The notes below the pieces were generated by a model. The model was not told the DNA's origin and searched no databases. It saw nothing but the letters and a program-made list of their open reading frames with translations. DNA of 64,000 nucleotides from Coprobacillus cateniformis. GTDB taxonomy: Bacteria; Bacillota_I; Bacilli_A; Erysipelotrichales; Coprobacillaceae. The translations under genes were made by a program, and so were the position numbers. This document shows positions 44,330-53,726 of this stretch, in pieces. The first letter of the stretch is position 1, and each line of letters starts with the position of its first letter. Where the stretch lies: positions 124,001 through 188,000 of the forward strand of contig NZ_WSNW01000001.1 in assembly GCF_009767585.1 (NCBI RefSeq), written 5' to 3'.

Positions 44330-46711
44330 CTATTCTAAATTATTCATTTCACGAATATTAATTTTTCTCACACCACGAGTCGCAATGGCAGTTGCTATTA
44401 TAATTCCAATAAGCAAGACACCAGGATATATCAAATAAGCTTCTAAAGGATTCACTTGTATAGCAACATCAGCCCCCATAATCGCAAAGATTGGTTTCAA
44501 TACAAATTGATTACTTAATAATGACAATGGAATAGATATCACCATTGAAGCCAATACAACAAAAATCATACGCATTAACTGCCAGTTTCTAATTGTTGCT
44601 TGCGTGAAGCCAATACTCTTCATCATTGCAATTTCACCTTTTTCACGTGTAATAAATAATTTTTCCATCAGTAATGTAATCAACATAATAACCGCACATA
44701 AGAGCCCAGTCATTGGTAGTAAGAACTGTGCTAATATATCTTGAATGCCACCAACATTTTGATTCACAATTTCCTGAACTGTTCCCCATTTATAATCTGG
44801 AAATTCTTTTTGCATTATTTCAGCGACTTCACTCTGTGATTCATCCATATCCAGATCAACCATAATAGCCCAATAATCAAACATCATTTCTTTTTCACAG
44901 TTCACTAATGGATTTAATCGGGCACTTTTTCCTAATTGCATATAATCACTATATGTTGCAGTAATCACAAAATCTTTCTTTTCACCATTAATTGTAGCAC
45001 TCACATAGTCACCAATAACCCATGAATTTTCTTTCATAATTGCTTTTGAAAAAGCAATCTCATTTTCTAATTCTGGTGCTTTTCCATCACTATATTCTGA
45101 ATAAGTTCGTTCTTTTCCTAAATATTGAAGAGACATGATATTACTTTTTGTATTCTTATCTTTTGTTTCATAAGTTATAAAATAGATGGGTATTGCTGTC
45201 ATCTGAGCATTATAACCTTTATCTTTCATCTCTTGTTGGATTCTTTTGATACCATTCATAAGCTTTTGAGAATTATTATATTTATCAGTTTGACCTTCTT
45301 CTATTTTACGGACACAAACAGATGTATCAGGATCAAGATTAAACTTTTTAACCATCTCAGGACTATTCATTGTATTTATTGTATTCAATGGAATTGTAAT
45401 TAAAATAAAACTGATACAAAAAGTAATAATCAAAACAACATAGCGAGTAATATGACTCATAATATCATTGAGACCAAGATAAAGAGGAACTGATAAACGC
45501 AAAGATCGTGATAAACGCAATCCTCTTCCACTATGAAATCGTTCTCCAGTATAACCCCCACGAATAGCTGTAATGGCTGAAACTTTATTCAGCTTTCTTG
45601 TACAGAAATAACAGAAAGATAATACCAATCCAATAATGAACAAAGCACATAAAATATTAATACTAATATTTAATTCACTATTAGCCATGATCATATTTTT
45701 GTTAACTCCATCAATCATTATTTGACTAACTGGCACACTGATACAGGCACCAATTATAGCGCCAACTGTAACAATCGCAAGATATTTAATCAAATATAAT
45801 TTTTTGATTGCATAATTACGTAAACCAATTGCCTTTAATATTCCTATTTCCTGATATTGTTCTTCTAATGAGAACACCAATGTAAATCTCAACACAAGTA
45901 ATGCAATTAAAATAAGACAAATACCTATGAGTATAAGCAATCCAGCCATAACCATATCAAAAGAATAAACCATTCTATACGTATCCACTGTAATTGTATT
46001 CATGATACCTTTAAAACCTTCATCATTCATTTGATCTGCAATCTTTGAACCTAAATCTGAATTGATATAATATAAACCAAGCTGAGATGTCACTTTTTCA
46101 TAATCATCATAGTCTTGTTGACTTAACATAAAACGACTCATGCCAACCATTTCACTTCCAAAAGCAGCATCCTTGACAATCGCTTTTATCATCAATTCTT
46201 TTTTCACACCATTTTGATTAATTATCAAACGATCACCAATTTGAAGATCAGTTCTTTCTTGAACAGATACAGAAATAGCAACTTCTCCATTATGAAGTTC
46301 TATCTTTTCTCCATCTGTATCAAACACCTTACAATAATCAACATTATCTGTTGACAAGAATAAACTGGCACCTTTGTTATCAAAAGCTGATGTTTGATTA
46401 TCCTGCTTAAGAGTGATTGATTTATCTGATATTTCAAGAAAATTATTATACTGATAATCATCAATATCTCCCTTGACCTTTTTTTGATCCAACCAATTAT
46501 TAATCTTATCAAGATCCTCTTTAGAATTCATAACAATATTAACATCTGGAACATGAGCATAATTCATATAATAATCAACTGCTGTTCCCACTATCATAAT
46601 ATTATTAATACTACTTGCTAAAAACACTGTTGATAATGTGATAAAGAGAAATAGGATCATATTGACACCTTTTCTTTTCATCATATCTTTTTTGAGTATT
46701 TGTAATAACAT
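44330..46711 (-). CDS. FtsX-type ABC permease, two-domain
   Basis: 793 residues. A first membrane segment (about 15-35) and a large extracellular domain (about 40-245) precede three segments with an FtsX motif (LEEQYQEIGILKAIGLRNYA). A second half starts near 420 with a membrane segment, a second extracellular domain (about 450-660) and a final three-segment FtsX block (REKGEIAMMKSIGFTQ). This duplicated layout is typical of antimicrobial-peptide and lantibiotic exporters. It leads the operon with its ATPase and two-component system, and is divergent from a C39-like peptidase. Confidence 0.88.
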   Translation of the reverse strand: MLLQILKKDMMKRKGVNMILFLFITLSTVFLASSINNIMIVGTAVDYYMNYAHVPDVNIVMNSKEDLDKINNWLDQKKVKGDIDDYQYNNFLEISDKSITLKQDNQTSAFDNKGASLFLSTDNVDYCKVFDTDGEKIELHNGEVAISVSVQERTDLQIGDRLIINQNGVKKELMIKAIVKDAAFGSEMVGMSRFMLSQQDYDDYEKVTSQLGLYYINSDLGSKIADQMNDEGFKGIMNTITVDTYRMVYSFDMVMAGLLILIGICLILIALLVLRFTLVFSLEEQYQEIGILKAIGLRNYAIKKLYLIKYLAIVTVGAIIGACISVPVSQIMIDGVNKNMIMANSELNISINILCALFIIGLVLSFCYFCTRKLNKVSAITAIRGGYTGERFHSGRGLRLSRSLRLSVPLYLGLNDIMSHITRYVVLIITFCISFILITIPLNTINTMNSPEMVKKFNLDPDTSVCVRKIEEGQTDKYNNSQKLMNGIKRIQQEMKDKGYNAQMTAIPIYFITYETKDKNTKSNIMSLQYLGKERTYSEYSDGKAPELENEIAFSKAIMKENSWVIGDYVSATINGEKKDFVITATYSDYMQLGKSARLNPLVNCEKEMMFDYWAIMVDLDMDESQSEVAEIMQKEFPDYKWGTVQEIVNQNVGGIQDILAQFLLPMTGLLCAVIMLITLLMEKLFITREKGEIAMMKSIGFTQATIRNWQLMRMIFVVLASMVISIPLSLLSNQFVLKPIFAIMGADVAIQVNPLEAYLIYPGVLLIGIIIATAIATRGVRKINIREMNNLE

Positions 46712-46984
46712 AATTTTTCTCCTTTATCCAACTTCATTATAAAGAATCAATTATTAAAAAATCCTTAAATTAAAATCTTTTTAAAAGTTTATTTCAATTC
46801 ATTATAACTGTAATTAATAAATTAAAAAATATTTTTATATACTTGTTTCTGTTTATTAAAAATATCCTTTTGGTTTATTAATCATTTATACTATGCATAT
46901 TATGTTATTGCTGCTTATCCTAAAAAACATATCTTTAAATGATTTATGTTATAATAATGATGAAAATAATATGGAGGATATTCT

Positions 46985-47605
46985 ATGAAGAAAAGAATGG
47001 CAATTCTAGGTACTATTATTATATTTATTGTTTCTATCTGCTTGCTTCTTCTCCCAAAAACAAAATCTGAAGATTCATCACAAATATCAAACTATCCAGA
47101 CTCATATATGGTAAAGACAAACAATTATTTTGATTATCAACCCGGTTTAGAATGTGCAGCTTTTTCATCTGCATACCTTTTGCGTTACTACGGCCAAGAA
47201 GCAGAAGGCTTAAAACTATTTGAAACTTTTCCTGGTAAACTCTCAGGTGGTGGAGTCAGACCAGATGGAGTGACTGAATTCTTTAAAAGTCAAGGGTATC
47301 AAGCAGAATATATTGTGAATGGTACGATTGATGGTCTTAAATCTGAAATTGCTAAAGGTGCACCTGTGATTGTTTTTATCCATATTGAAGAACCTTATGA
47401 TAATCCTCATGCTACGCATTATGTTCCTATTGTCGGTTATGATAAAGATTATTTCTATTTTGCTGAAAGTCTCGATTATTTAGCAAATTGTAAAGATCAA
47501 TCAGGTTTAATATATAACCGTAAAACTGAAATAGCAAAGTTTAAGAAACTTTGGGATCATATTGATAGTATCTGGGATTTTCCTTATTTTATAATTACGC
47601 CATAA
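46985..47605 (+). CDS. Membrane-anchored or secreted C39-like cysteine peptidase
   Basis: 206 residues. One N-terminal hydrophobic segment (about 7-24) acts as signal or anchor. The C39-like domain shows Cys57 in QPGLECAAFSSAYLLRYYG, and His145 in ATHYVPIVGYD followed by a beta strand, the usual Cys-His order of the peptidase C39_2 family. It is divergent from an ABC exporter and its sensor system; a link to peptide processing or defence is possible. GGAGG precedes the ATG at eight bases. It differs clearly from the other secreted peptidase at 973-1992. Confidence 0.78.
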   Translation: MKKRMAILGTIIIFIVSICLLLLPKTKSEDSSQISNYPDSYMVKTNNYFDYQPGLECAAFSSAYLLRYYGQEAEGLKLFETFPGKLSGGGVRPDGVTEFFKSQGYQAEYIVNGTIDGLKSEIAKGAPVIVFIHIEEPYDNPHATHYVPIVGYDKDYFYFAESLDYLANCKDQSGLIYNRKTEIAKFKKLWDHIDSIWDFPYFIITP

Positions 47606-47646
47606 AAATAATTTTTTATAAAAGTGATATTATCTTACTTTTGGTG

Positions 47647-47736
47647 ATGAGTGTTAATGATTTAGAAATCAAAAAACACCCTAATGATATTGATCTTATT
47701 CATGAATATAAAAAGAAAGATGAAAATTTTTATTAA
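47647..47736 (+). pseudogene. Short remnant open frame (29 residues)
   Basis: An ATG-started 30-codon frame reads MSVNDLEIKKHPNDIDLIHE followed by a basic tail. It lacks a good ribosome site and has no recognised family. The composition is protein-like, so it could be the end of a lost gene or a very small gene after the C39-like peptidase. Confidence 0.2.
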
Positions 47737-47780
47737 TTTTCCAATTTATATGTTACTGATGTTAACACATTTAATGCAAT

Positions 47781-47814
47781 AAAAAAGACTTATAAGTTTT
47801 CAATCTCATAAGTC
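47781..47814 (-). terminator. Terminator after the HAD phosphatase gene
   Basis: GACTTATAAG (47787-47796) and CTCATAAGTC (47805-47814) pair fully with one G-U; on the minus strand the stem runs into TTTTTT. Confidence 0.82.
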
Positions 47815-47828
47815 AAATTTAATATTTA

Positions 47829-48644
47829 TTAGTCTTGAAACATCTTCTCTTTATTGATAAGCCAATCAATAGCTTCTAAAACGCCACCATCATTATTTGA
47901 TGAAATTGTATACTTAGAAATGGCTTTCACTGATTCTTTAGCATTTGCCATAGCAAAGCTATATGTTGCCTGTTCAAGCATTTCCTGATCATTACCGCTA
48001 TCTCCAAAAGCCATTACATCCTCATCAGCAATATTCCATCTCTCCATTAATAGTTGAATGCCATGAGCTTTATTAATTCCTGGAATAATCAAATCAATCC
48101 CAAAATGACCACAGTCTACCGGTGTCATAATATGTCCAATTTTTTCTTTCATTTCATTTAAGATCATATCAAAATTATCTTCATTGCAGCTTAAAAAGAT
48201 TTTAAAAATAGAATCATTTAAATCTTTAAAATGAGCAACTCGTTTCATTCTTGGATAATAGAAATTTAAACGATCAAAATAATCATCATCTACAGACTCA
48301 TTAATGTATGCACTTTTTTGACCACAAACAATTTTCTTGATTTCAGGATATTGTTCAATTGCATCTAGAACTTGTTCTAATTCTTCCTCTTTTAATTGAG
48401 CCACAAATATATCTTTATCTTGATCGACAATATACCCACCATTTTCAGCAATAAAAGTGATTTCTTTTTGAATTTCTGGAAAGAAAGAACGAAGCTGGTA
48501 ATATTGATTCCCACTTGCAACAACAAAATGAATATCATTTTCTTTCATATATTCATATTGCTTCATAAATTTCTCTTTATTATATTGATTATCACTTGTT
48601 AAAAAAGTTCCATCCATATCTACCGCAATGACCTTTACACTCAT
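47829..48644 (-). CDS. Cof-type HAD-IIB sugar-phosphate phosphatase
   Basis: 271 residues. HAD motif I is VDMDGTF with the nucleophile Asp, motif II is FVVASGNQ, motif III includes the Lys of INKAHGIQ, and motif IV is FGDSGNDQEML. The C2B cap between motifs II and III marks the Cof/YbjI group, which dephosphorylates sugar phosphates or flavin and pyridoxal phosphates. It follows the PHP gene by 15 bases and a ROK regulator, so it belongs to a small, probably sugar-linked operon. Confidence 0.9.
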   Translation of the reverse strand: MSVKVIAVDMDGTFLTSDNQYNKEKFMKQYEYMKENDIHFVVASGNQYYQLRSFFPEIQKEITFIAENGGYIVDQDKDIFVAQLKEEELEQVLDAIEQYPEIKKIVCGQKSAYINESVDDDYFDRLNFYYPRMKRVAHFKDLNDSIFKIFLSCNEDNFDMILNEMKEKIGHIMTPVDCGHFGIDLIIPGINKAHGIQLLMERWNIADEDVMAFGDSGNDQEMLEQATYSFAMANAKESVKAISKYTISSNNDGGVLEAIDWLINKEKMFQD

Positions 48645-48659
48645 ATTCGCATTATCTCC

Positions 48660-49550
48660 TTATAATAAACCATTATTTTTTAATTGTTCTTCAATCAAAG
48701 ATTGATCAATTGAACACTTTGAATCACCTAAATGAATAGAGGGTTTTGTTTTGCCATGATAATCACTACCACAAGTCACTAACAAATCATATTCTTGCGC
48801 TTTCTTATAGAAATAATCAATGGCTTCTTGACTATGATAACTACTAAATGCTTCAACACCATCAATTCCTATTTTGACCATTTCATCAAATAATTCATAC
48901 TTATCTTTTAAGTTATTACCCGGATGTGCTAATACAGTTTTACCACCATATTTATGAACCAAATCAATTGTTTCTTGGAGCGTTGGAAAAACAATTTCAG
49001 TATAACAAGGTTTTCCTTGAGCATAGAAATCCCAATAGAAATTGACATATGGATTATCACTTCTTTTGCCACCTTCACGATATGGTTTTAACAACTCATG
49101 GTTTTTATATTCTTCTTTTGCTAAAAGGACTTCTCCAAACATTTCACCAGTCCAAACACCATTATCACTTACTGCATCTAAATCTTCTTTTTTTAAATCA
49201 AAACCTAAAGCATTCGTTAATTTTAATTTTTGATTTGAACAACTTAATTCTTGTCTGAGAACATTTTCTTCTAATGCCTTGATCTCTTCTTGATGATAAT
49301 CCATGCCATATCCTACAACATGTAAATTAACCCCTTCAAATGTACAATCAATTTCTACTGCTGGTATACACTTGATACCTACTTCTTGACAACATTTGAT
49401 TTCTTCATCAATTGCCTTGACACTATTGTGATCTGCAATAGCCATAATCTCAACTCCTGCTTCTAAGCATTGATGAACCAACTCTGATGGTGTAAACTGA
49501 CCATCATCTGAATATTTTGAATGCATGTGTAAATCGATATAATTTTTCAT
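48660..49550 (-). CDS. PHP-domain metal-dependent phosphoesterase
   Basis: 296 residues. The metal motifs of the PHP family are visible: DLHMHSKYSDDG (H-x-H), AIADHNSV, the Glu of IPAVEIDCT, VLAHPGNN and CGSDYHG. Family members include histidinol-phosphatase-like enzymes and 3',5'-nucleoside bisphosphate phosphatase (YciV/RnaAM); the short length and motif spacing suit the latter group. It lies 13 bases after the ROK regulator gene and 15 before the HAD phosphatase gene. Confidence 0.85.
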   Translation of the reverse strand: MKNYIDLHMHSKYSDDGQFTPSELVHQCLEAGVEIMAIADHNSVKAIDEEIKCCQEVGIKCIPAVEIDCTFEGVNLHVVGYGMDYHQEEIKALEENVLRQELSCSNQKLKLTNALGFDLKKEDLDAVSDNGVWTGEMFGEVLLAKEEYKNHELLKPYREGGKRSDNPYVNFYWDFYAQGKPCYTEIVFPTLQETIDLVHKYGGKTVLAHPGNNLKDKYELFDEMVKIGIDGVEAFSSYHSQEAIDYFYKKAQEYDLLVTCGSDYHGKTKPSIHLGDSKCSIDQSLIEEQLKNNGLL

Positions 49551-49563
49551 TTTTTTCTCCTCT

Positions 49564-50541
49564 TTACTTTCTTTTATATCTTGAACTTTCTATACATAGA
49601 GATGCTAATCCTTCAAAAATATATGTTTCCATTTCGTTAATAAACTGGAACTCTGGTAAATGCTGTACAGGTATATATTTTTTTATAGTCGCTTTAAATA
49701 TTTCCGTTTCTACACAAGGTGTATAAAGAATCATTAACGAAGGATTCATAATTGCAATAATACTGGCAGCTTGTTTGATTAATAATGATAATGGATCTTT
49801 TTTTAATATGTCTTCTTGTTCTTTTAATGTTCCATTTGGTAAATAAGCAAGTTCACCAGCAAAGTGTGTTGCTCCATATAAAAGAGAACCATTAATATAG
49901 AGACCACACCCACTATGATGATTATCAGGTTGGTAAACAAAAGCAATTGACTGACTTTCTATCACATGAGTATGTATGTAACCTAACATAACTGTATTCA
50001 CATCATTTTCAATCATTGTATGAATACCACAAACTGTTTCAATGTGCTTTTGTAATTCTACACCATCAAGTGATTCTATATCAGATTTCTCAATTTTCCC
50101 ATTTGTCACAATAGCAGGTATCGAAATCCCTAGATATTGGATATGATGTTTTTCTTTTATATCTTGGATCAAGTTTGTAAAAACATTGAGATTCAAAGTA
50201 TCAAACTGACATTTCATATTTTCTATAATCACAAAATCTAAATCAACAATTCTACACTCTATAGAAACCGTTTGATTTTGCACTCTTAAATCAATAAGTC
50301 CAAATACCATATATGAACCACAAATTTTATATTGCTTCGCTTTTCTGCCCCCTGTTGATTCACAATCTTCAACTCTGACAATAAATTGATTTTCTAAAAG
50401 TTCCTTTAGAATATTGGTAATTGTTGCATGTGATAGATGTGTCTCTTCAGCAATTTGATTTTTCGTTGCATATTTGTTTTCAATAAAATAATCTTTTACT
50501 TTTTGAATACTAATATTTTTTAATCCTTTTGACTTATACAT
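49564..50541 (-). CDS. ROK-family transcriptional regulator with degenerate kinase domain
   Basis: 325 residues. An N-terminal winged helix (NKYATKNQIAEETHLSHATI, then LLENQFIVRV) precedes a ROK domain with ENDVNTVMLGY and GCGLYINGSLLYGATHFAGE. The zinc-binding CxCGxxGC stretch of normal ROK proteins is absent and the phosphate loop is poor, so it is probably a sensor, not a kinase. It leads an operon with PHP and HAD phosphatases and likely responds to a sugar or sugar phosphate. AAAGGTGG precedes the start. Confidence 0.83.
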   Translation of the reverse strand: MYKSKGLKNISIQKVKDYFIENKYATKNQIAEETHLSHATITNILKELLENQFIVRVEDCESTGGRKAKQYKICGSYMVFGLIDLRVQNQTVSIECRIVDLDFVIIENMKCQFDTLNLNVFTNLIQDIKEKHHIQYLGISIPAIVTNGKIEKSDIESLDGVELQKHIETVCGIHTMIENDVNTVMLGYIHTHVIESQSIAFVYQPDNHHSGCGLYINGSLLYGATHFAGELAYLPNGTLKEQEDILKKDPLSLLIKQAASIIAIMNPSLMILYTPCVETEIFKATIKKYIPVQHLPEFQFINEMETYIFEGLASLCIESSRYKRK

Positions 50542-50721
50542 AGTTCACCACCTTTCATCAACACTTGACGAATCTTCATATACATAGTATACATTGTTTA
50601 TTAAAAAATGCATATATAATTTCATAAAATGAAAAAGATTATGATTATCTCTTCATAATAGACCTTAAGTGTCTATTCATTTCCTGAAGATAGTCATATA
50701 AGATTCCACTATCACTTCAAG

Positions 50722-50735
50722 TTGCGTAAATGCAA
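50722..50735. promoter_or_regulatory. Possible operator upstream of the XRE-family gene
   Basis: TTGCGTAAATGCAA is a near-palindrome (TTGC/GCAA arms) about 70 bases before the XRE start, between divergent genes. It could be a binding site of that regulator; only symmetry supports it. Confidence 0.25.
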
Positions 50736-50806
50736 TTTTAAGTTGGTAGAATAATAAATACTTTTCCATTATAATTATGTTAGAAATAAGAATGGAGGAA
50801 TGTAAT

Positions 50807-51337
50807 ATGGCATTCGCAGATAATCTCAAACAAATGAGAAAGAAAAAAGGTATTTCACAGGAAGAACTTGCTCAATTATTAAATGTCAGTCGTCAAGCAG
50901 TATCTAAATGGGAACAAGGTATAGGATATCCAGAAGTAGAAAAATTATTAATCTTATCAAGTCAACTGAATGTCTCTTTAGATAGTTTAATGGCTGATGA
51001 GATTATCAATAATAATACATCTCAAGATAATCATTGTTCAGGAAGAATTCTCATTTCTTCTTATGATGGAAAGTCTATTGTGAACTGTTATAAAATATTA
51101 TCATCACATATGTTTAAAACTAAAGATAATGAACCTAAATATGCTTTATTTGGTGTTGATGGCAATTCATTTTGGGGTGAACATACAACAGTTTTAGGTT
51201 GGTATGATAATGAAGAGAATATAAAAAAAGAAATTCAAGACATAATGTCTGCAATGAAAAATGGTGAATCATCATATGAATTGAAATATGCAGTCAAAAC
51301 AAGAAGACATTTATGGAGAATAAAGATTAAGGAATAG
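50807..51337 (+). CDS. XRE-family DNA-binding protein with C-terminal sensor-like domain
   Basis: About 176 residues from the ATG at 50807, eight bases after GGAGG; an upstream ATG at 50777 is less likely. The helix-turn-helix fills residues 3-60 (NLKQMRKKKGISQEELAQLL, VSRQAVSKWEQGIGYPEVEK). The C-terminal 100 residues form a small alpha/beta domain with FGVDGNSFWGEHTTVLGWYD that I do not recognise. It is a single gene divergent from the ROK operon and probably a local regulator. Confidence 0.75.
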   Translation: MAFADNLKQMRKKKGISQEELAQLLNVSRQAVSKWEQGIGYPEVEKLLILSSQLNVSLDSLMADEIINNNTSQDNHCSGRILISSYDGKSIVNCYKILSSHMFKTKDNEPKYALFGVDGNSFWGEHTTVLGWYDNEENIKKEIQDIMSAMKNGESSYELKYAVKTRRHLWRIKIKE

Positions 51338-51512
51338 TAATTTGAACAGAACAAATAGATTCATTATGCAATCTCTAAAAACATAATATTTCTTATGAAG
51401 TCATAATTTTATCTGAAACATTTAAAATAATATGTCCAATTTTTACAATAAATAAAAGAATTTATTCAGTTATAATATTGCTATCATACAAATAGAAAGA
51501 GAGATTATAGAG

Positions 51513-51920
51513 ATGAAATTTAATGAAACAACAGTTCGTATTCTTGTTAGAAAAAATTATGGAGAGTGCTTTGAATTTTATACTCAAAAAATGGGTTTAA
51601 TTCCAGTTTGGGGCGATAGAAATGGACCTTATACTTCATTTGCAGTTAGCTCAGATACACCACCATGCTTTGCTATATTTTTAGGTGATGCAATGCCTAT
51701 GTTTCAAGGCTATAAACAACCAGATGGTGATACCCCAACAGATACGCTTGTGGCAGTTATTCCTACCCTTGACTTAGATGGAGATTACTTACGTTTAAAA
51801 GAAGCTGGTGTCACATTTATAGGTGAACCTCAATTTATTGAAGAATGGGGTATGCGTTGTACATATTTTAGAGATCCTGAAGGGAATTTATTTGAATTGA
51901 ATGATGCATCAGGAGTGTAG
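51513..51920 (+). CDS. Glyoxalase/bleomycin-resistance (VOC) family protein
   Basis: 135 residues with the paired beta-alpha-beta-beta-beta layout of VOC proteins. The first module reads VRILVRKNYGECFEFYTQKMG and the second ends YFRDPEGNLFELND, where the Glu is the usual C-terminal metal ligand. Members bind or isomerise small molecules (methylglyoxal, fosfomycin, bleomycin, catechols). The substrate is not evident. It precedes the DUF5131 gene by about 50 bases on the same strand. Confidence 0.85.
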   Translation: MKFNETTVRILVRKNYGECFEFYTQKMGLIPVWGDRNGPYTSFAVSSDTPPCFAIFLGDAMPMFQGYKQPDGDTPTDTLVAVIPTLDLDGDYLRLKEAGVTFIGEPQFIEEWGMRCTYFRDPEGNLFELNDASGV

Positions 51921-51971
51921 TAAGTTATACTTATCTTTATAAAAATTTGAAATATCAAAAGGAGACAAGTT

Positions 51972-52694
51972 ATGAATTGGGAGCCATGGACTGGATGTTA
52001 TCAAATAAGTGATGGTTGCACAAACTGTTATTACTATGGACCACATGCAAAACGTTATGGTCAAAATACCATCACAAAGACAGATCAATTTGATTGGCCT
52101 ATAAGAATGAATGCAAAAGGTGAGTACAATATAAAAGGAAATAAGATATTGGCAACATGTTTTGCAACTGACTTCTTTCTTCCTGAAGCCGATGAATGGC
52201 GTCAAGAAGCTTGGGCCATCATCAAACAAAGACCAGATATAGAATTTTTAATTCTCACAAAAAGAATTGATCGATTTCTTATCTCACTACCATCAGATTG
52301 GGGTGAAGGATATGAAAATGTAAATATTGGCTGTACTGTTGAAAATCAAGAAAATGCTGATTATAGACTTCCATTATTTTTATCCTACCCTATAAAAAGA
52401 CGTTTTATTGCTTGTGCCCCGCTCTTAGGACCAATTGATTTAACTGCTTATCTTCATGGGGTAGAACATGTCACGGTTGGTGGTGAAACAAGTCGAGAAG
52501 CTCGTATATGCAATTATGATTGGGTGCTTGATATTCGTGAACAATGTGTAAAAGCCAATGTTACATTTTGGTTTAAAAATACTGGATCACTTTTTAAACA
52601 AGATGATATTGTTAAAAAGATTAATCCATTCAAACAAACGACTGTTGCAAAAGAACTTGGTATCAATATTTTAAATGGTAAAAGATTGTTTTGA
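51972..52694 (+). CDS. DUF5131 (phage Gp37/Gp68-like) family protein
   Basis: 240 residues. The N-terminal WEPWTGCYQISDGCTNCYYY has Cys9, Cys16 and Cys19 in the arrangement typical of DUF5131, and FLILTKRIDRF and VTVGGETSREAR are also family marks. Proteins of this kind occur in phages and in free-standing bacterial genes; a radical-SAM-like iron-sulfur role has been suggested but I know of no proven activity. It may be cotranscribed with the VOC gene upstream and the toroid-repeat protein downstream. Confidence 0.85.
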   Translation: MNWEPWTGCYQISDGCTNCYYYGPHAKRYGQNTITKTDQFDWPIRMNAKGEYNIKGNKILATCFATDFFLPEADEWRQEAWAIIKQRPDIEFLILTKRIDRFLISLPSDWGEGYENVNIGCTVENQENADYRLPLFLSYPIKRRFIACAPLLGPIDLTAYLHGVEHVTVGGETSREARICNYDWVLDIREQCVKANVTFWFKNTGSLFKQDDIVKKINPFKQTTVAKELGINILNGKRLF

Positions 52695-52724
52695 TGTTAT
52701 AATGAATTCATGGAGGTTATAAAT

Positions 52725-53651
52725 ATGCATTATGTAAAAGCAAGAGATTTTATTTATAAAAATGCACGACCTATTGATATGGCAAGGTGGAAATATTTAT
52801 TTGAAAACGGTTCAAAAGAAGCTGTTTTAGAAGCCTTGTCTACATATCAAAATGAAGATGGTGGCTTTGCTCATGCACTAGAACCTGATTGTTGGAATCC
52901 TCATTCATCACCAGTTCAAACATGGGTAGCTACAGAAATCATTAAAGAAATACAGTTAGAAGATAGAAATCATCCTATTGTTCTAGGAATTCTTAAATAT
53001 CTTGCATCTGGAAAAGATTTTAATGGACACACATGGGCGAACACTGTAACCAGTAACAATGATTTCCCTCATGCTCCATGGTGGGAATATGAGCCTCAAC
53101 AAGACCTTTCATATAACCCTACAGCATGTTTGATTGGATTTATTCTTAAATATGCTGATAAAGAAAGTTATATCTATGAACTCGCTTGTCAACTTGTTCA
53201 AGAAGCATACAGTTATTTTCAAGATCATTTTCCATTAGATTCTATGCATACTGTTTCATGTTTTGTAGAACTTTATGAATATATGCAAGAATGTCAATTC
53301 ACACAACTTCTAGATATGGAAGAATTCAAGACATTGTTAACACAACAAATTCAGCATATAATCACTTATGAGACTTCTAAATGGGCAATTGAATATGTAT
53401 GTAAGCCATCCCTTTTTATAAGTTCAAAAACAAGTGATTTTTATGAACAAAATCAAAAGATATGTCAATTTGAATCTGAATTTATTTTAGATACTCAAGA
53501 AGCTGATGGAACTTGGGCAATCACATGGTCATGGGATGATTATCCTGAACAATGGGCTATAACTAAAAACTGGTGGAAATCAGATTGGATTATCAAATAT
53601 GTGAAATTCTTGAAAGAGTTTCATCATTCATCAATAAGTTCAATTGAATAG
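52725..53651 (+). CDS. Prenyltransferase/squalene-cyclase-like alpha-toroid protein
   Basis: 308 residues from the ATG at 52725, eight bases after GGAGG; an ATG at 52710 lies inside that site. Repeats of the alpha/alpha-toroid type are visible, for example LSTYQNEDGGFAHALEPD near the N-terminus and DTQEADGTWAITWSWDDYPE near the end, with Gly-Gly-Phe and Gly-x-Trp turns as in prenyltransferase beta subunits and squalene cyclases. The catalytic DxDD motif of cyclases is not seen, so it is probably a fold relative of unknown function. Confidence 0.65.
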   Translation: MHYVKARDFIYKNARPIDMARWKYLFENGSKEAVLEALSTYQNEDGGFAHALEPDCWNPHSSPVQTWVATEIIKEIQLEDRNHPIVLGILKYLASGKDFNGHTWANTVTSNNDFPHAPWWEYEPQQDLSYNPTACLIGFILKYADKESYIYELACQLVQEAYSYFQDHFPLDSMHTVSCFVELYEYMQECQFTQLLDMEEFKTLLTQQIQHIITYETSKWAIEYVCKPSLFISSKTSDFYEQNQKICQFESEFILDTQEADGTWAITWSWDDYPEQWAITKNWWKSDWIIKYVKFLKEFHHSSISSIE

Positions 53652-53659
53652 TTCGTATG

Positions 53660-53690
53660 AGTATATATCTTTGAATATATACTTTTTTCT
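53660..53690 (+). terminator. Terminator after the toroid-repeat gene
   Basis: AGTATATA (53660-53667) and TATATACT (53676-53683) followed by TTTTT. It lies nine bases after the stop at 53651. Confidence 0.78.
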
Positions 53691-53697
53691 TTCAAAC

Positions 53698-53724
53698 AAA
53701 AAAACAAACTCAAATAGAGTTCGT
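53698..53724 (-). terminator. Terminator after the GyrI-like/DUF1847 pair
   Basis: ACAAACTC (53704-53711) and GAGTTCGT (53717-53724) pair with one G-U; on the minus strand the stem ends in TTTTTT, just after the stop at 53727. Confidence 0.8.
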
Positions 53725-53726
53725 TC

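Noticed and set aside
51909..52229. Minus-strand frame opposite the DUF5131 gene
   Set aside because: Antisense to a well supported gene; starts without a ribosome site.
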